Positions 17,802-26,840 of a DNA stretch of 64,000 bases are shown here, in pieces. The translations under genes were made by a program, and so were the position numbers. The DNA comes from Parvibaculum lavamentivorans DS-1. GTDB lineage: Bacteria > Pseudomonadota > Alphaproteobacteria > Parvibaculales > Parvibaculaceae. The notes beneath the pieces were generated by a model, which saw only the letters and a program-made list of their open reading frames with translations, did not search any database and was not told where the DNA came from. The first letter of the stretch is position 1, and each line of letters starts with the position of its first letter. The stretch lies in the NCBI RefSeq assembly GCF_000017565.1, contig NC_009719.1, positions 248,001 through 312,000 on the forward strand, written 5' to 3'.

Positions 17802-18865
17802 CGCAACACCTTCCTCGGGTCGAACGCATCCCGCACCGCCTCGCCGATGAAAATCAGAAGACTCAGCATGACCGCAATGGAGAAAAAGCCGGTCAATCCC
17901 AGCCATGGAGCTTGCAGGTTCGATTTGCCCTGCGCGAGCAATTCGCCGAGTGACGGCGAGCCGGGAGGCAAACCGAACCCGAGAAAGTCGAGAGAGGTGA
18001 GAGTGGTGATGGAAGAATTCAAAATGAACGGCATGAAAGTCAGCGTCGCGACCATCGCATTCGGAAGAAGATGCCGAAACATGATCTTTGCATTGGACAG
18101 CCCCATCGCGCGCGCGGCATTTACATACTCGAAGTTCCGCGCTCGCAGGAATTCCGCCCGGACCACACCGACGAGCGACACCCATGAAAAGAGCAGCATG
18201 ATGCCGAGCAGTATCCAGAAATTGGGCTCAATCACCGCCGCAATGATGATGAGAAGATAAAGCGTCGGAATGCTGGTCCAGATTTCGATGAAGCGTTGAA
18301 AGAGGAGATCGGTCCAACCGCCGAAATAACCTTGAACCGCACCGGCCGCGACGCCGACAATCGAGGAAAGCACCGTCAACACCAGGCCGAAAAGAACGGA
18401 AATCCGGAAGCCATAGATAAGGCGGGCGGTTACATCGCGGCCCTGATCGTCGGTGCCCAGCCAGTTCTCGCCGGATGGAGGGGCCGGAGCGGGCACAGGC
18501 AGGTTGAGGTTGATGGTACGATAGGAATATTCGATAAGGGGCCAGATCATGGTGCCCCCCGCGTCCCGGATGAGATCGCGCACGAAAGGGTCCCGATAAT
18601 CTGCTTCAGTCTCGAAATCGCCGCCGAACGTCGTTTCAGGATAGGAAGCGACAACCGGAAAATAGATGCCTCCGTCATAGGTCACCACGAGAGGCTTGTC
18701 GTTTGCAATGAACTCCGCAAACAGCGAAAGAACAAACAAGATCGAGAAAATCCAGAGGCTCCAATAGCCGCGCTTGTTGGCTCTGAAATTGCGCCATCGC
18801 CGCTGATTGATCGGGCTTAGCGGCCGGCGGCGCAGATCGATAAGGGGCAGGGAGGAGCGGGCCAA
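17798..18865 (-). CDS. yejE: Peptide ABC transporter permease, YejE type
   Basis: This 355-residue inner-membrane permease has an N-terminal membrane segment (about 32-50, LWIFSILFVLSLFAEFI), a long periplasmic loop, and a binding-protein-dependent transport domain from about residue 145. The ATPase-contact loop is EFLRARNFEYVNAARAMGLS. The start is TTG 18865, supported by GGGAGG eight bases upstream; no early ATG exists in the frame. It forms the channel with YejB. Confidence 0.94.
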   Translation of the reverse strand: MARSSLPLIDLRRRPLSPINQRRWRNFRANKRGYWSLWIFSILFVLSLFAEFIANDKPLVVTYDGGIYFPVVASYPETTFGGDFETEADYRDPFVRDLIRDAGGTMIWPLIEYSYRTINLNLPVPAPAPPSGENWLGTDDQGRDVTARLIYGFRISVLFGLVLTVLSSIVGVAAGAVQGYFGGWTDLLFQRFIEIWTSIPTLYLLIIIAAVIEPNFWILLGIMLLFSWVSLVGVVRAEFLRARNFEYVNAARAMGLSNAKIMFRHLLPNAMVATLTFMPFILNSSITTLTSLDFLGFGLPPGSPSLGELLAQGKSNLQAPWLGLTGFFSIAVMLSLLIFIGEAVRDAFDPRKVLR

Positions 18866-18868
18866 GCC

Positions 18869-19978
18869 TTAGGCCTCCCTTGTTTCAAAGTCGATGCGCG
18901 GGTCGACCCAAGTATATGTGAGATCGCTGATGAGCGTCATCGCGAGGCCGAGTAGGCCGAATATATAAAGCGTGGCGAACACCACCGGGTAATCGCGATT
19001 GACGATGGATTCAAATGACAGAAGACCAAGCCCATCCAACGAAAAAATTTGTTCTATGAGGAGTGACCCCGTGAAGAACGCGCCGACAAAGGCGCCGGGA
19101 AAACCGGCAATGATGATGAGCATGGCATTCCGGAATACATGCCCATACAAAACCTGATGTTCGGACAGCCCTTTGGCACGCGCGGTCATCACATATTGCT
19201 TCTTGATTTCATCCAGAAAGGAATTCTTTGTCAGCAGTGTTGTTGTCGCGAACGAGCCGATAACCAGCGCGGTCACCGGCAGAACGACATGCCAAAGATA
19301 ATCGAGCGCCTTTCCGGCGAGGCTCAGGCTTTCCCAGTTGTCGGATGTGAGACCGCGCAAGGGAAAGATCGACCAGTAGGAGCCCCCGGAGAAAAGAACG
19401 ATCAGAAACACCGCGAACAAAAAGCCGGGCACCGCATAGCCGACGATGATGATGCCGCTCGTCCATGTATCGAACCGGGTCCCGTCGCGAATTGCCTTGC
19501 GGATCCCAAGTGGGATCGAAATGAGATAAGTGAGTAGCGTTGTCCAAAGCCCGAGAGTAATCGACACCGGCATCTTCTCCAGCACGAGGCTGAGAACGCT
19601 CACGTCGCGGAAATAGCTTTGCCCGAAGTCGAAGCGGGCATAATCCCAGATCATTTTGGCGAACCGCTCGTGGGCCGGTTTGTCGAACCCAAACTGCACC
19701 TCAAGCGATTTGATAAACTCGGGATCCAGCCCTTGGGCACCGCGATATTTGCTGTTGATGGAGCTGTCTGCTCCGGACATCTGCCCTTGCGCGCCGAAGT
19801 CGCCGCCGCCGGAGCCGCCGATACGTGCGGTCGCAGAGACATCGGTACCCTGAAGCTGTGCAACGATCCGCTCAATGGGACCACCGGGTGCAAACTGCAC
19901 GAGGATAAAACTGACAAGCATGATGCCGAAAATAGTCGGGATCATGAGCAGCAGGCGGCGGATGATATAGGCGGACAT
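18869..19978 (-). CDS. yejB: Peptide ABC transporter permease, YejB type
   Basis: This 369-residue permease begins with the membrane segment of DppB/YejB proteins (IIRRLLLMIPTIFGIMLVSF). The periplasmic insert (about 45-95) is rich in Gly/Gln/Ser as usual in YejB. Membrane helices with the EAA-like loop (YVMTARAKGLSEHQVLYGH) fill the rest. It follows the binding-protein gene by five bases and belongs to the five-gene yej operon. Confidence 0.94.
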   Translation of the reverse strand: MSAYIIRRLLLMIPTIFGIMLVSFILVQFAPGGPIERIVAQLQGTDVSATARIGGSGGGDFGAQGQMSGADSSINSKYRGAQGLDPEFIKSLEVQFGFDKPAHERFAKMIWDYARFDFGQSYFRDVSVLSLVLEKMPVSITLGLWTTLLTYLISIPLGIRKAIRDGTRFDTWTSGIIIVGYAVPGFLFAVFLIVLFSGGSYWSIFPLRGLTSDNWESLSLAGKALDYLWHVVLPVTALVIGSFATTTLLTKNSFLDEIKKQYVMTARAKGLSEHQVLYGHVFRNAMLIIIAGFPGAFVGAFFTGSLLIEQIFSLDGLGLLSFESIVNRDYPVVFATLYIFGLLGLAMTLISDLTYTWVDPRIDFETREA

Positions 19979-19983
19979 GGGTG

Positions 19984-21864
19984 TCAGTCCTCACTGCCCG
20001 AAGGGATGGCCTCTTCCGTGGCGGCCCACCAGGTGGCCTCAACCCCGCGGTCATAGGCCGGTTTGACGTCGGGCCATGCAAATACGTCCCAGAACGCGAG
20101 ATGATGGAGGTTCTTGTGCCATTGGGGAATCCAGTAATGTCCCGCCCGCAGCACACGGTCGAGAGCCCGCGCCGCGACGACCTGGTCCTCACGATTATCC
20201 GCCGCGATGATCTTTTCGATCAATGCATCGATTGCAGGATTCGAAATCCCCGAGAGATTGCGGCCGCCCGGGACATTTGCGAAATCGGAATGCCAATAGC
20301 TTCGAATTTCGATGCCGGGTGTCAATCCGAGAGAATAGCGCCTTATCGAAGCGTCGAAATCGTAGTTATTCATACGGTCTTGATACTGAGCCGTATCGAC
20401 TTGTCTGATCCGGGCGTCAATGCCGAGAAGCTTGAGGTTCTTCACGAGCGGCGCGACGATCCGCTCGAACATTGGCTCATCGTCGAGAAATTCGACTGAA
20501 AGCACTTCTCCCGCTTCATTGCGGCGAAGCCCGCCTCGCGCGATGCGCCATCCGGATTCGTCGAGCAAGCTTGCTGCGCGCCGGAGCAGCCGGCGGTCCT
20601 GCCCGGATCCGTCGCTCGCAGGCGGCGTGATGGCCGCGCCAAATACCTCAGGCGGAAGGTCATCCCGCCACGGTTCCAGCAAAGCCAGTTCCGCGCCGTC
20701 GGGCTCGCCGCTCGCTTTCATCGGAGAGTTTTCAAAATAGCTCTCGGTGCGCTTGTACAGGCCGTAGAAGAGATTCTTGTTCGTCCACTCGAAATCGAAA
20801 GCAAGGCCAAGAGCTTCCCGCACCCGGCGATCCTGGAACTTCTCTCTCCGTGTGTTGAGGAACCAGCCTTGTGCTCCGGAAGGCGTATTGTCCGGCAACG
20901 TCACAAGTTTCACGCGTCCGTCCTTGACGGCAGGAAAGTTATATTCCGTCGCCCAGGTTTTCGATGTGAACTCTTCCCGGAAGAGATAATTCCCCGCCTT
21001 GAACGCTTCGAACTGTGCCGTGCGGTCACGAAAATACTCATAGCGCAGGCGGTCGAAATTCCACTTCCCTCTGTTCACCGGAAGATCGCGGCCCCAGTAC
21101 TCATCCACTCTTTGGTAGTTGATGAAGCGGGAAGCGCGGAAGTCCCCGATGCGGTAGGGGCCGCTCCCCAGCGGCGCCTTCAGCGAAGCAGCCGAAAAAT
21201 CATTCTCGGTGTAAAACGACTTCGAGAACACTGGCAGCACGCCTGCGATGAAAAGAGGAAGGTCCCGCGTTTGCGCTCCGGTAAAACGGATGTCGAGTGT
21301 CGCCTCGTCGCGCGCCTCGGCAGCGGCCATTTCCTTCAAATTCTGCGCAATGAGCGGGTGTCCCTTCTCTTTCAAAAGAGCGAATGAAAAGGCGGCATCT
21401 TCCGCTGTGACCTTGGTTCCGTCGTGAAAGCGTGCCCCATCGCGCAGATGGAACGTGTACAAATTGCCATTGTCCGACGCCTCGACACTCTCTGCGAGCA
21501 ACCCGTAAAGCGCGTCGGGTTCGTCGAACGCGCGCACCATAAGTGTATCGAAGATATGATGCAGACCCTGTGGGGCGTTTCCCTTCAGGATATATCCGTT
21601 AAGGGTGTCGAACGTATAAAACGAAGCGTTGAAAGCGGCAACGGGCCCGATCTGCGAAAACACGCCCCCCTTCGGCGCCAACGGATTCACATAGTCGAAG
21701 TGCTGGAAATCCGCGCCGTATTTAAGTTCTCCGAAAATCGACATGCCGTGGCTTCGGCGGGCGGGTGCGGCTTGTAACCCGGATGACGGCAGATACGCCG
21801 CCACAGCAGCGCCACCGGTCAGTGCAAGCATCTGCCGCCGTGAGACGGAGAGAGGTTTCTTCAT
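19984..21864 (-). CDS. yejA: Family 5 extracellular solute-binding protein, YejA-like (Tat signal)
   Basis: This 626-residue periplasmic binding protein for oligopeptides has a twin-arginine-type signal (SVSRRQMLALTGGAAVAAYL), mature start near residue 33. The SBP_bac_5 domain follows, with the YejA-type motifs GELKYGADFQHFDYVNPLAP near residue 43-65 and WFLNTRREKFQDRRVREALG near 335. ATG 21864 overlaps the stop of the preceding paralogue by four bases. It is the second of two tandem binding proteins, similar along their length but with different N termini. Confidence 0.92.
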   Translation of the reverse strand: MKKPLSVSRRQMLALTGGAAVAAYLPSSGLQAAPARRSHGMSIFGELKYGADFQHFDYVNPLAPKGGVFSQIGPVAAFNASFYTFDTLNGYILKGNAPQGLHHIFDTLMVRAFDEPDALYGLLAESVEASDNGNLYTFHLRDGARFHDGTKVTAEDAAFSFALLKEKGHPLIAQNLKEMAAAEARDEATLDIRFTGAQTRDLPLFIAGVLPVFSKSFYTENDFSAASLKAPLGSGPYRIGDFRASRFINYQRVDEYWGRDLPVNRGKWNFDRLRYEYFRDRTAQFEAFKAGNYLFREEFTSKTWATEYNFPAVKDGRVKLVTLPDNTPSGAQGWFLNTRREKFQDRRVREALGLAFDFEWTNKNLFYGLYKRTESYFENSPMKASGEPDGAELALLEPWRDDLPPEVFGAAITPPASDGSGQDRRLLRRAASLLDESGWRIARGGLRRNEAGEVLSVEFLDDEPMFERIVAPLVKNLKLLGIDARIRQVDTAQYQDRMNNYDFDASIRRYSLGLTPGIEIRSYWHSDFANVPGGRNLSGISNPAIDALIEKIIAADNREDQVVAARALDRVLRAGHYWIPQWHKNLHHLAFWDVFAWPDVKPAYDRGVEATWWAATEEAIPSGSED

Positions 21865-23885
21865 CGCGCTTCTTCCGCCGCCGGTTGCGGTGCGGGTGCG
21901 GATTGGTCCATCCACCAGATTGTCGGAAAGCCAATGGAGTATGGCGGCATTTTCTCCGGATGCTTCAGGCGGGACCAGTAAGCGACGCGCATATTCGGCG
22001 AATACCATTGCGGGATCACATAATGCCCGGCAAGGAGAACACGGTCGAGAGCGCGCGAAGCGGCAACAAGTGCGTCACGGCTTTTTGCGTAGATTATTTT
22101 TTCTATCAGCTTTTCAACCGCCGGGTCGCATATGCCTATGACATTGCGGCTGCCCGGCGCATCCGCCGCCTCACAACCCCAGAATTCTCTTTGCTCATTG
22201 CCCGGCGAGAGCGATTGGCCAAAGGTTTCGACGATGATGTCGAAATCGCGATTGTCAGTACGGTTCTGATACTGCGGGGTATCGACGGTGCGCATCGTCG
22301 ACTGGATACCAAGCTTGTCGAGCGATTGCCTGAAGGGGGCGACGACGCGCTCAAAGGTCGGCTGGTCGAGCAGAAACTCGACGGTCATCGGCTGTCCCGT
22401 TTCATCGACGAGTTTGCCGTCTTTCACCGTCCAGCCTGCTTCCGCCAAAAGTGCGGCAGCCTTGCGCAAGTTGCCCCGGTTGTTGCCGCCGCCGTCAGTG
22501 ACGGGATTGCGATATGGCGTGTTGAAGATATCGGGTGTTACGTCCTCTTCCAGCTCCCTGAGCAAGGAGAGTTCGCGCCCTTCAGGCAGGCCCTGTGCTG
22601 CAAGCTCCGAGTTTGAAAAATAACTGTCGGCCCGCGTGTACTGTCCATAGAACAGGTTCTTGTTCATCCATTCGAAATCGAAAGCCCAATTGAAGGCTTC
22701 GCGCACGCGGGGATCCTTGAACTTGTCGCGGCGGAGATTGAAGGCAAAGGCCTGCATGCCCTGCGGGTTGAGCGATCGCACTTCCTCCATCTTCAAGGCG
22801 CCGCGACGAACCGCCGGTATGTCGTATTCGGTGGCCCAGTTCTTCGCGCTGTTCTCCACCCGGAAGTCCACACGATCGCCCTTCAGTGCCTCAAGGGCCA
22901 CGGTCCCGTCGCGGTAATATTCGTAGCGCATCGCATCGAAATTATTGGTGCCGATATTCACCGGCAGATCCTTGGCCCAATAATCTTCAACACGCCGGTA
23001 TGTGATGGACCGCCCAGGCGATACGCGTTCGATCTTGTAGGGACCGCTGCCGAGCGGCGGTTCCAGCGTGGTCGCGGAGAAATCCCGCTGTTCGCCCTTT
23101 GCGTTCTTGCCGGTCCAGTAATGTTTGGGCAGTACAGGCAGCTGTCCGACGATTTGCGGCAGCTCGCGGTTTCCGGTCTGGTTGAACGAGAAGGTAATCT
23201 CGTGCTCGGCGGTTTTCTCCACCTTCACTACGTTGGCATAATAAGCGTTGTAAAAAGGGTGGCTTTTCTTCAGCTGTTCGAATGTCCAGATCACGTCTTC
23301 GGGGGTGATCTTCTCGCCATCATGCCAGCGCGCCTGCGGGCGGAGCGTATAGGTGACGGAGGAGTAATCCGCCGGGTGGCGGACACTCTCCGCGACAAGG
23401 CCGTACTCCGACGCAGGTTCATCCATGCTGGATGTCATCAGCGTGTCGTAGATCATGCCGAGTCCGGCGGCCGTCTGTCCCTTTACGATGAAGCCGTTCA
23501 GGCTGTCGAAGCTGCCGAAGGCGCCATAGCGAACGAGCCCGCCCTTCGGCGCTTCAGGGTTCACATAGTCGAAATGTTTGAAGTCCGGCCCATACTTCAA
23601 CTCGCCAAAAAGCGAGGAGCCATGTCTGGGAATTTCCGGATTGAAACCTTCTGGCGTGGATGAGGAGGCTATGACCTCGTTCGGCCGCCTGTCGGCATCG
23701 GCGGAAGCCGGGCCGTTGGCTGAACTCACACCCGTCCGGGAGGGCGTTTCGCTGGTGTCGCTCGAGGTGGCGTCCCCGGCTACGTTTCGCTCCCCGTCAC
23801 TTCCGGCAAAGGAAAAAAGCGCCGCCGCCAGCAGGATGAGAATGGCAAATCCGGCCATGGCCGGCCAGGTCATGAACCTACGCAC
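21861..23885 (-). CDS. Family 5 extracellular solute-binding protein, YejA-like (second paralogue)
   Basis: This about 674-residue paralogue of the downstream binding protein starts with one strong hydrophobic segment (MAGFAILILLAAALFSFAG) instead of a Tat signal, then a low-complexity Ser/Thr/Ala linker of about 60 residues. The SBP_bac_5 domain begins with GELKYGPDFKHFDYVNPEAP. The GTG at 23885 has AGAGGGAG five bases upstream; ATG 23924 and ATG 23873 are alternatives. It is first in the minus-strand yej operon. The N-terminal segment may be a signal peptide or an anchor. Confidence 0.88.
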   Translation of the reverse strand: MRRFMTWPAMAGFAILILLAAALFSFAGSDGERNVAGDATSSDTSETPSRTGVSSANGPASADADRRPNEVIASSSTPEGFNPEIPRHGSSLFGELKYGPDFKHFDYVNPEAPKGGLVRYGAFGSFDSLNGFIVKGQTAAGLGMIYDTLMTSSMDEPASEYGLVAESVRHPADYSSVTYTLRPQARWHDGEKITPEDVIWTFEQLKKSHPFYNAYYANVVKVEKTAEHEITFSFNQTGNRELPQIVGQLPVLPKHYWTGKNAKGEQRDFSATTLEPPLGSGPYKIERVSPGRSITYRRVEDYWAKDLPVNIGTNNFDAMRYEYYRDGTVALEALKGDRVDFRVENSAKNWATEYDIPAVRRGALKMEEVRSLNPQGMQAFAFNLRRDKFKDPRVREAFNWAFDFEWMNKNLFYGQYTRADSYFSNSELAAQGLPEGRELSLLRELEEDVTPDIFNTPYRNPVTDGGGNNRGNLRKAAALLAEAGWTVKDGKLVDETGQPMTVEFLLDQPTFERVVAPFRQSLDKLGIQSTMRTVDTPQYQNRTDNRDFDIIVETFGQSLSPGNEQREFWGCEAADAPGSRNVIGICDPAVEKLIEKIIYAKSRDALVAASRALDRVLLAGHYVIPQWYSPNMRVAYWSRLKHPEKMPPYSIGFPTIWWMDQSAPAPQPAAEEAR

Positions 23886-24020
23886 ACTATGTCTCCCTCT
23901 TGCCCGGCGGTCCGCACCGGGCATGTCGGGCCGCCGTGCCGCGCCCCCTCGCTGATCTTTACTGTGACCTCTTTTACCCGGATATGCCCGTTAAAACAAA
24001 GTCATCTCGTCCGCCAAAAG

Positions 24021-24051
24021 AAAAACGCGCCCGGCGGGTGCCGGGCGCGTT
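24021..24051 (-). terminator. Terminator of cycM
   Basis: Perfect arms AACGCGCCCGGC and GCCGGGCGCGTT enclose a four-base loop, and the minus strand continues with a T-run. It lies 23 bp after the cytochrome gene stop and separates it from the yej operon on the same strand. Confidence 0.85.
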
Positions 24052-24073
24052 CAATCCAGGCTGGTCAAAGCCC

Positions 24074-24736
24074 TTAGTCGTGTTCGGGTGTTGACGTCGA
24101 TTCCACAGGCTGCGCATCCTCTTCGGTAGTCGCATCCTCGGCCGTCGCGTCTTCCACATCTGCTTCCTGGCCATTCTCCGTCGCGGCTTCCGGCGCGGGC
24201 GCTTCCGGAAGCGCCACGTTCGAGCCGAGCGAATTCAGATAGACGAGAAGATCGGCGCGCTCCTGCGGCTTTTTGATGCCGGCGAAGCTCATTGCTGTCC
24301 CGGGCAGATAGCCGCGCGGGTCGGTTATGAAATGGTCAAGCTCCTCAAAAGACCAAGGCTCGCTGCTCTTGGCTTGCATCGCTGCCGAATAGGCGAAACC
24401 CGGCGCATGGGCATGGGTATTGCCTACAATGCCGTAGAGGTTGGGGCCGATGCGCGCCGGACCGCCTTCTTCGAAGGTATGGCAGGCAGTGCATTTCTTG
24501 CTGGCCCGTTCGCCACGGCCGATATCCGCGCTCGCCAGCAGCGTGGCGAGGGGCACTTCCTCGGCGGCGGCCGGAGCTTCACCGCTTTCGCCCTCTTCCA
24601 TCGCAGCGACCGCATAGGCCTGCGGGTTGGCGGCCTCCGGCGCGTAAAGCATGTCGGCAAGGATGGCCACACCGAAAACGAAGAGTACCGAAGCGAGCAC
24701 TGCGCCTGCGATTTTATTTAGTTCGAAAGAGTCCAT
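24074..24736 (-). CDS. cycM: Membrane-anchored c-type cytochrome (CycM-like)
   Basis: This 220-residue protein has an N-terminal membrane anchor (about 8-30, IAGAVLASVLFVFGVAILAD) and a class I cytochrome c domain (about 70-170). The heme site is KKCTACHTFEEGG near residue 82 and the axial methionine lies in PGTAMSFAG. The last 45 residues are an acidic Glu/Asp/Thr/Ala tail. Such cytochromes carry electrons to terminal oxidases from the periplasmic face. The position divergent from kdsB-pheA matches the arrangement known in other alphaproteobacteria. Confidence 0.93.
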   Translation of the reverse strand: MDSFELNKIAGAVLASVLFVFGVAILADMLYAPEAANPQAYAVAAMEEGESGEAPAAAEEVPLATLLASADIGRGERASKKCTACHTFEEGGPARIGPNLYGIVGNTHAHAPGFAYSAAMQAKSSEPWSFEELDHFITDPRGYLPGTAMSFAGIKKPQERADLLVYLNSLGSNVALPEAPAPEAATENGQEADVEDATAEDATTEEDAQPVESTSTPEHD

Positions 24737-25043
24737 CGGCTCCTGCTCCGCCCGGTTCGGTTAAGAGGTCGGCGAGGTGCGGACTGAAGCCCCGCACGGA
24801 AAAGGATATTCCGCCTCTTGCAAGGCCCCCGCGAATGGCGCGGAGATTAGCCGCTTCCGCCGCCGTGCTGCAAGCCGTATAAGTGCGCCAAACCCGCGCT
24901 TATCAAGGAAATGTATAGGCCGGGTCTGGCTTTACGGTGTGCGTAAGGAGGCTGCGCAGCGAGGGGGTATTATGGTTGCGGCGATCCGCCGCACCGCGCT
25001 GTTCCTCTAGCAAACGCCTCTTCCGAAACCTTGTGGAGGGTCC
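24737..25043. promoter_or_regulatory. Divergent spacer between cycM and kdsB
   Basis: About 300 bp between divergent genes. No convincing gene is present; a 12-codon ATG frame at 24972 overlaps a small GCGGC/GCCGC hairpin and is not supported. The kdsB ribosome site GTGGAGGG lies at 25033-25040. Promoters for both genes must be here but I cannot place them. Confidence 0.4.
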
Positions 25044-25820
25044 ATGGCAAATCTCGCGCAGCCGGCAGCAAAGGAGCTCGCCGGGCACCCCTTGGTGGTG
25101 ATTCCCGCCCGCATGGCCTCGACGCGTCTGCCCGGAAAGCCGCTGGCCGATATTTGCGGGACGCCAATGATCGTCCAGGTCTGGCGTCGCGCGATGGAGG
25201 CCGGAGTGGGGCGGGTGGTGGTGGCCGCCGCCGAAAAGGAAATCGCCGATGCCGTCCGTGAAGCCGGTGGTGAGGCAGTGCTGACCGATCCCGACCTCCC
25301 CTCCGGCTCGGACCGTGTCTGGCAAGCCGTGTGTGAAGTCGATCCGGAAGGGCACCATACCGTCATCCTGAATGTGCAGGGCGATCTGCCGACGCTGGAC
25401 CCGGCTCTCATCCGGACCGCCTATGAAGCGCTTGTTCGTCCGGGTGCCGACATTTCGACGCTCGCCGCGACCATTACGGTGGAGGAAGAGCGCACCAATC
25501 CCAATGTCGTGAAGGCGGTGGCGTCGTTCGGCGAGGGTCGCCTCGCGCGCGCGCTCTACTTCACGCGGGCCACGGCTCCATGGGGCGAGGGGCCACTCTA
25601 TCATCACATCGGGCTTTACGGTTACAGGCGCGAGGCGCTCGCCCGGTTTGTCGCCTTGCCGCCATCGCCGCTTGAAGTTCGTGAGAAGCTTGAACAATTG
25701 CGTGCCCTGGAAGCGGGCATGGCCATTGAGGTTGCTCTCGTTGACACTGTTCCTCTCGGTGTCGATACTCCCGCCGACCTTGAAAAAGCCCGCGCGGCGC
25801 TTGCCCGGAGATCCGTCTGA
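25044..25820 (+). CDS. kdsB: 3-deoxy-manno-octulosonate cytidylyltransferase
   Basis: This 258-residue enzyme activates Kdo with CTP to CMP-Kdo for lipopolysaccharide synthesis in the cytosol. The nucleotide-binding start [20 protein letters not shown] (about 18-37), [10 protein letters not shown]-like [10 protein letters not shown] (about 88), and [14 protein letters not shown] (about 112) are all in place. Length is normal. The stop overlaps the pheA start by one to four bases (TGATGG), so the two are co-translated. Confidence 0.96.
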   Translation: MANLAQPAAKELAGHPLVVIPARMASTRLPGKPLADICGTPMIVQVWRRAMEAGVGRVVVAAAEKEIADAVREAGGEAVLTDPDLPSGSDRVWQAVCEVDPEGHHTVILNVQGDLPTLDPALIRTAYEALVRPGADISTLAATITVEEERTNPNVVKAVASFGEGRLARALYFTRATAPWGEGPLYHHIGLYGYRREALARFVALPPSPLEVREKLEQLRALEAGMAIEVALVDTVPLGVDTPADLEKARAALARRSV

Positions 25821-26701
25821 TGGCGAAAGACGCTGCCCCTCAAAATCCTGCGAATAATACCATCGCGTTTCAGGGCGAGCCCGGGGCGAATTCACATATT
25901 GCTTGCCGCGAAGCCTTTCCCGAAATGGTGGGACTTCCTTGCGCGACATTTGAGGATGCGGTGCTCGCTGTGCAGGAAGGCCGCGCACTCTACGCGCTCT
26001 TGCCGATCGAGAATTCGCTCGCGGGCCGCATTGGCGATATTCATCACCTGCTGCCGGAGTCGGGACTTTATATCGTCGGCGAGCATTTCTTGCGCATCCG
26101 CTTTCATCTGCTGGGTGTGAAAGGCGCAAAAATCGAGGGCCTGAAAAGCGTGCAGAGCCAGCCGCCCGCGCTTGGCCAGTGCCGCAAGATTATTCGCGAA
26201 CTGGGCCTCGTCATGGTCGCGGGTGCGGATACCGCCGGCTCCGCGCGTCAGGTGGCCGAAGCCGGCGATCCCTCCCGTGCCGCAATCGCAACCGAACTCG
26301 CCGCCGAGATATACGGCCTCGATATTATCCGTCGCGACATCGAGGACGAGACCCACAACACGACCCGGTTCCTCATCATGGCGCGCGAGCCGAACGACGC
26401 GGAGCCTGAGGACGAACCCGTCGTTACCAGTTTCATATTCCGTGTGCGGAACGTTCCGGCGGCGCTCTACAAGGCATTGGGCGGCTTCGCCACCAACGGC
26501 GTGAACATCACCAAGCTCGAAAGCTACCAGCTTGAGGGCACGTTCAATGCCAGCCAGTTCTATGCCGATATAGAAGGGCATCCGGCATCCCGGCATGTCA
26601 GGCTTGCTCTCGAGGAGCTCGAATTCTTTACGAACGAGCTGCGGATTCTGGGCGTTTACAAGGCCCATACCTACAGGACGGCGCTGTCCGCAGGCGGCTG
26701 A
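25820..26701 (+). CDS. pheA: Prephenate dehydratase
   Basis: This 293-residue cytosolic enzyme converts prephenate to phenylpyruvate for phenylalanine synthesis. The catalytic domain (about 14-190) shows FQGEPGANSHIAC, LPIENSLAGRI and the essential Thr-Arg-Phe in HNTTRFLIM (about 180). A C-terminal ACT domain (about 200-285) has GVNITKLESYQ, which aligns with the allosteric ESRP region; the ESY form is common in alphaproteobacteria. No chorismate mutase domain is fused. A second, periplasmic enzyme with the same activity seems to be encoded at 57607. Confidence 0.95.
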   Translation: MAKDAAPQNPANNTIAFQGEPGANSHIACREAFPEMVGLPCATFEDAVLAVQEGRALYALLPIENSLAGRIGDIHHLLPESGLYIVGEHFLRIRFHLLGVKGAKIEGLKSVQSQPPALGQCRKIIRELGLVMVAGADTAGSARQVAEAGDPSRAAIATELAAEIYGLDIIRRDIEDETHNTTRFLIMAREPNDAEPEDEPVVTSFIFRVRNVPAALYKALGGFATNGVNITKLESYQLEGTFNASQFYADIEGHPASRHVRLALEELEFFTNELRILGVYKAHTYRTALSAGG

Positions 26702-26721
26702 CGCAGGCAAAAAGCCGTTAA

Positions 26722-26754
26722 CCGTCATTGAACCGTCACGAGACTGTTATTTTT
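26722..26754 (+). promoter_or_regulatory. Pho box (three 11-bp repeats)
   Basis: Three consecutive 11-bp units start CCGTCAT, CCGTCAC and CTGTTAT, each followed by a four-base spacer. This matches the PhoB-binding layout (CTGTCAT-N4 repeats) seen in Pi-starvation promoters. It lies 21 bp after pheA and 87 bp before the next start codon. A -10 element is not obvious. Binding is inferred. Confidence 0.65.
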
Positions 26755-26840
26755 CCGCAAAAAAGGCGATCCTGCGGCTGCCGGTGTCAGGTCGACGACC
26801 GGCGCGGGTGGGCAATGATATTCTAGAAGGTGTTCCAGAA

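Noticed and set aside
24972-25010. A 12-codon frame before kdsB as a possible leader peptide
   Set aside because: No amino-acid bias fitting attenuation and no terminator/antiterminator pair could be drawn.
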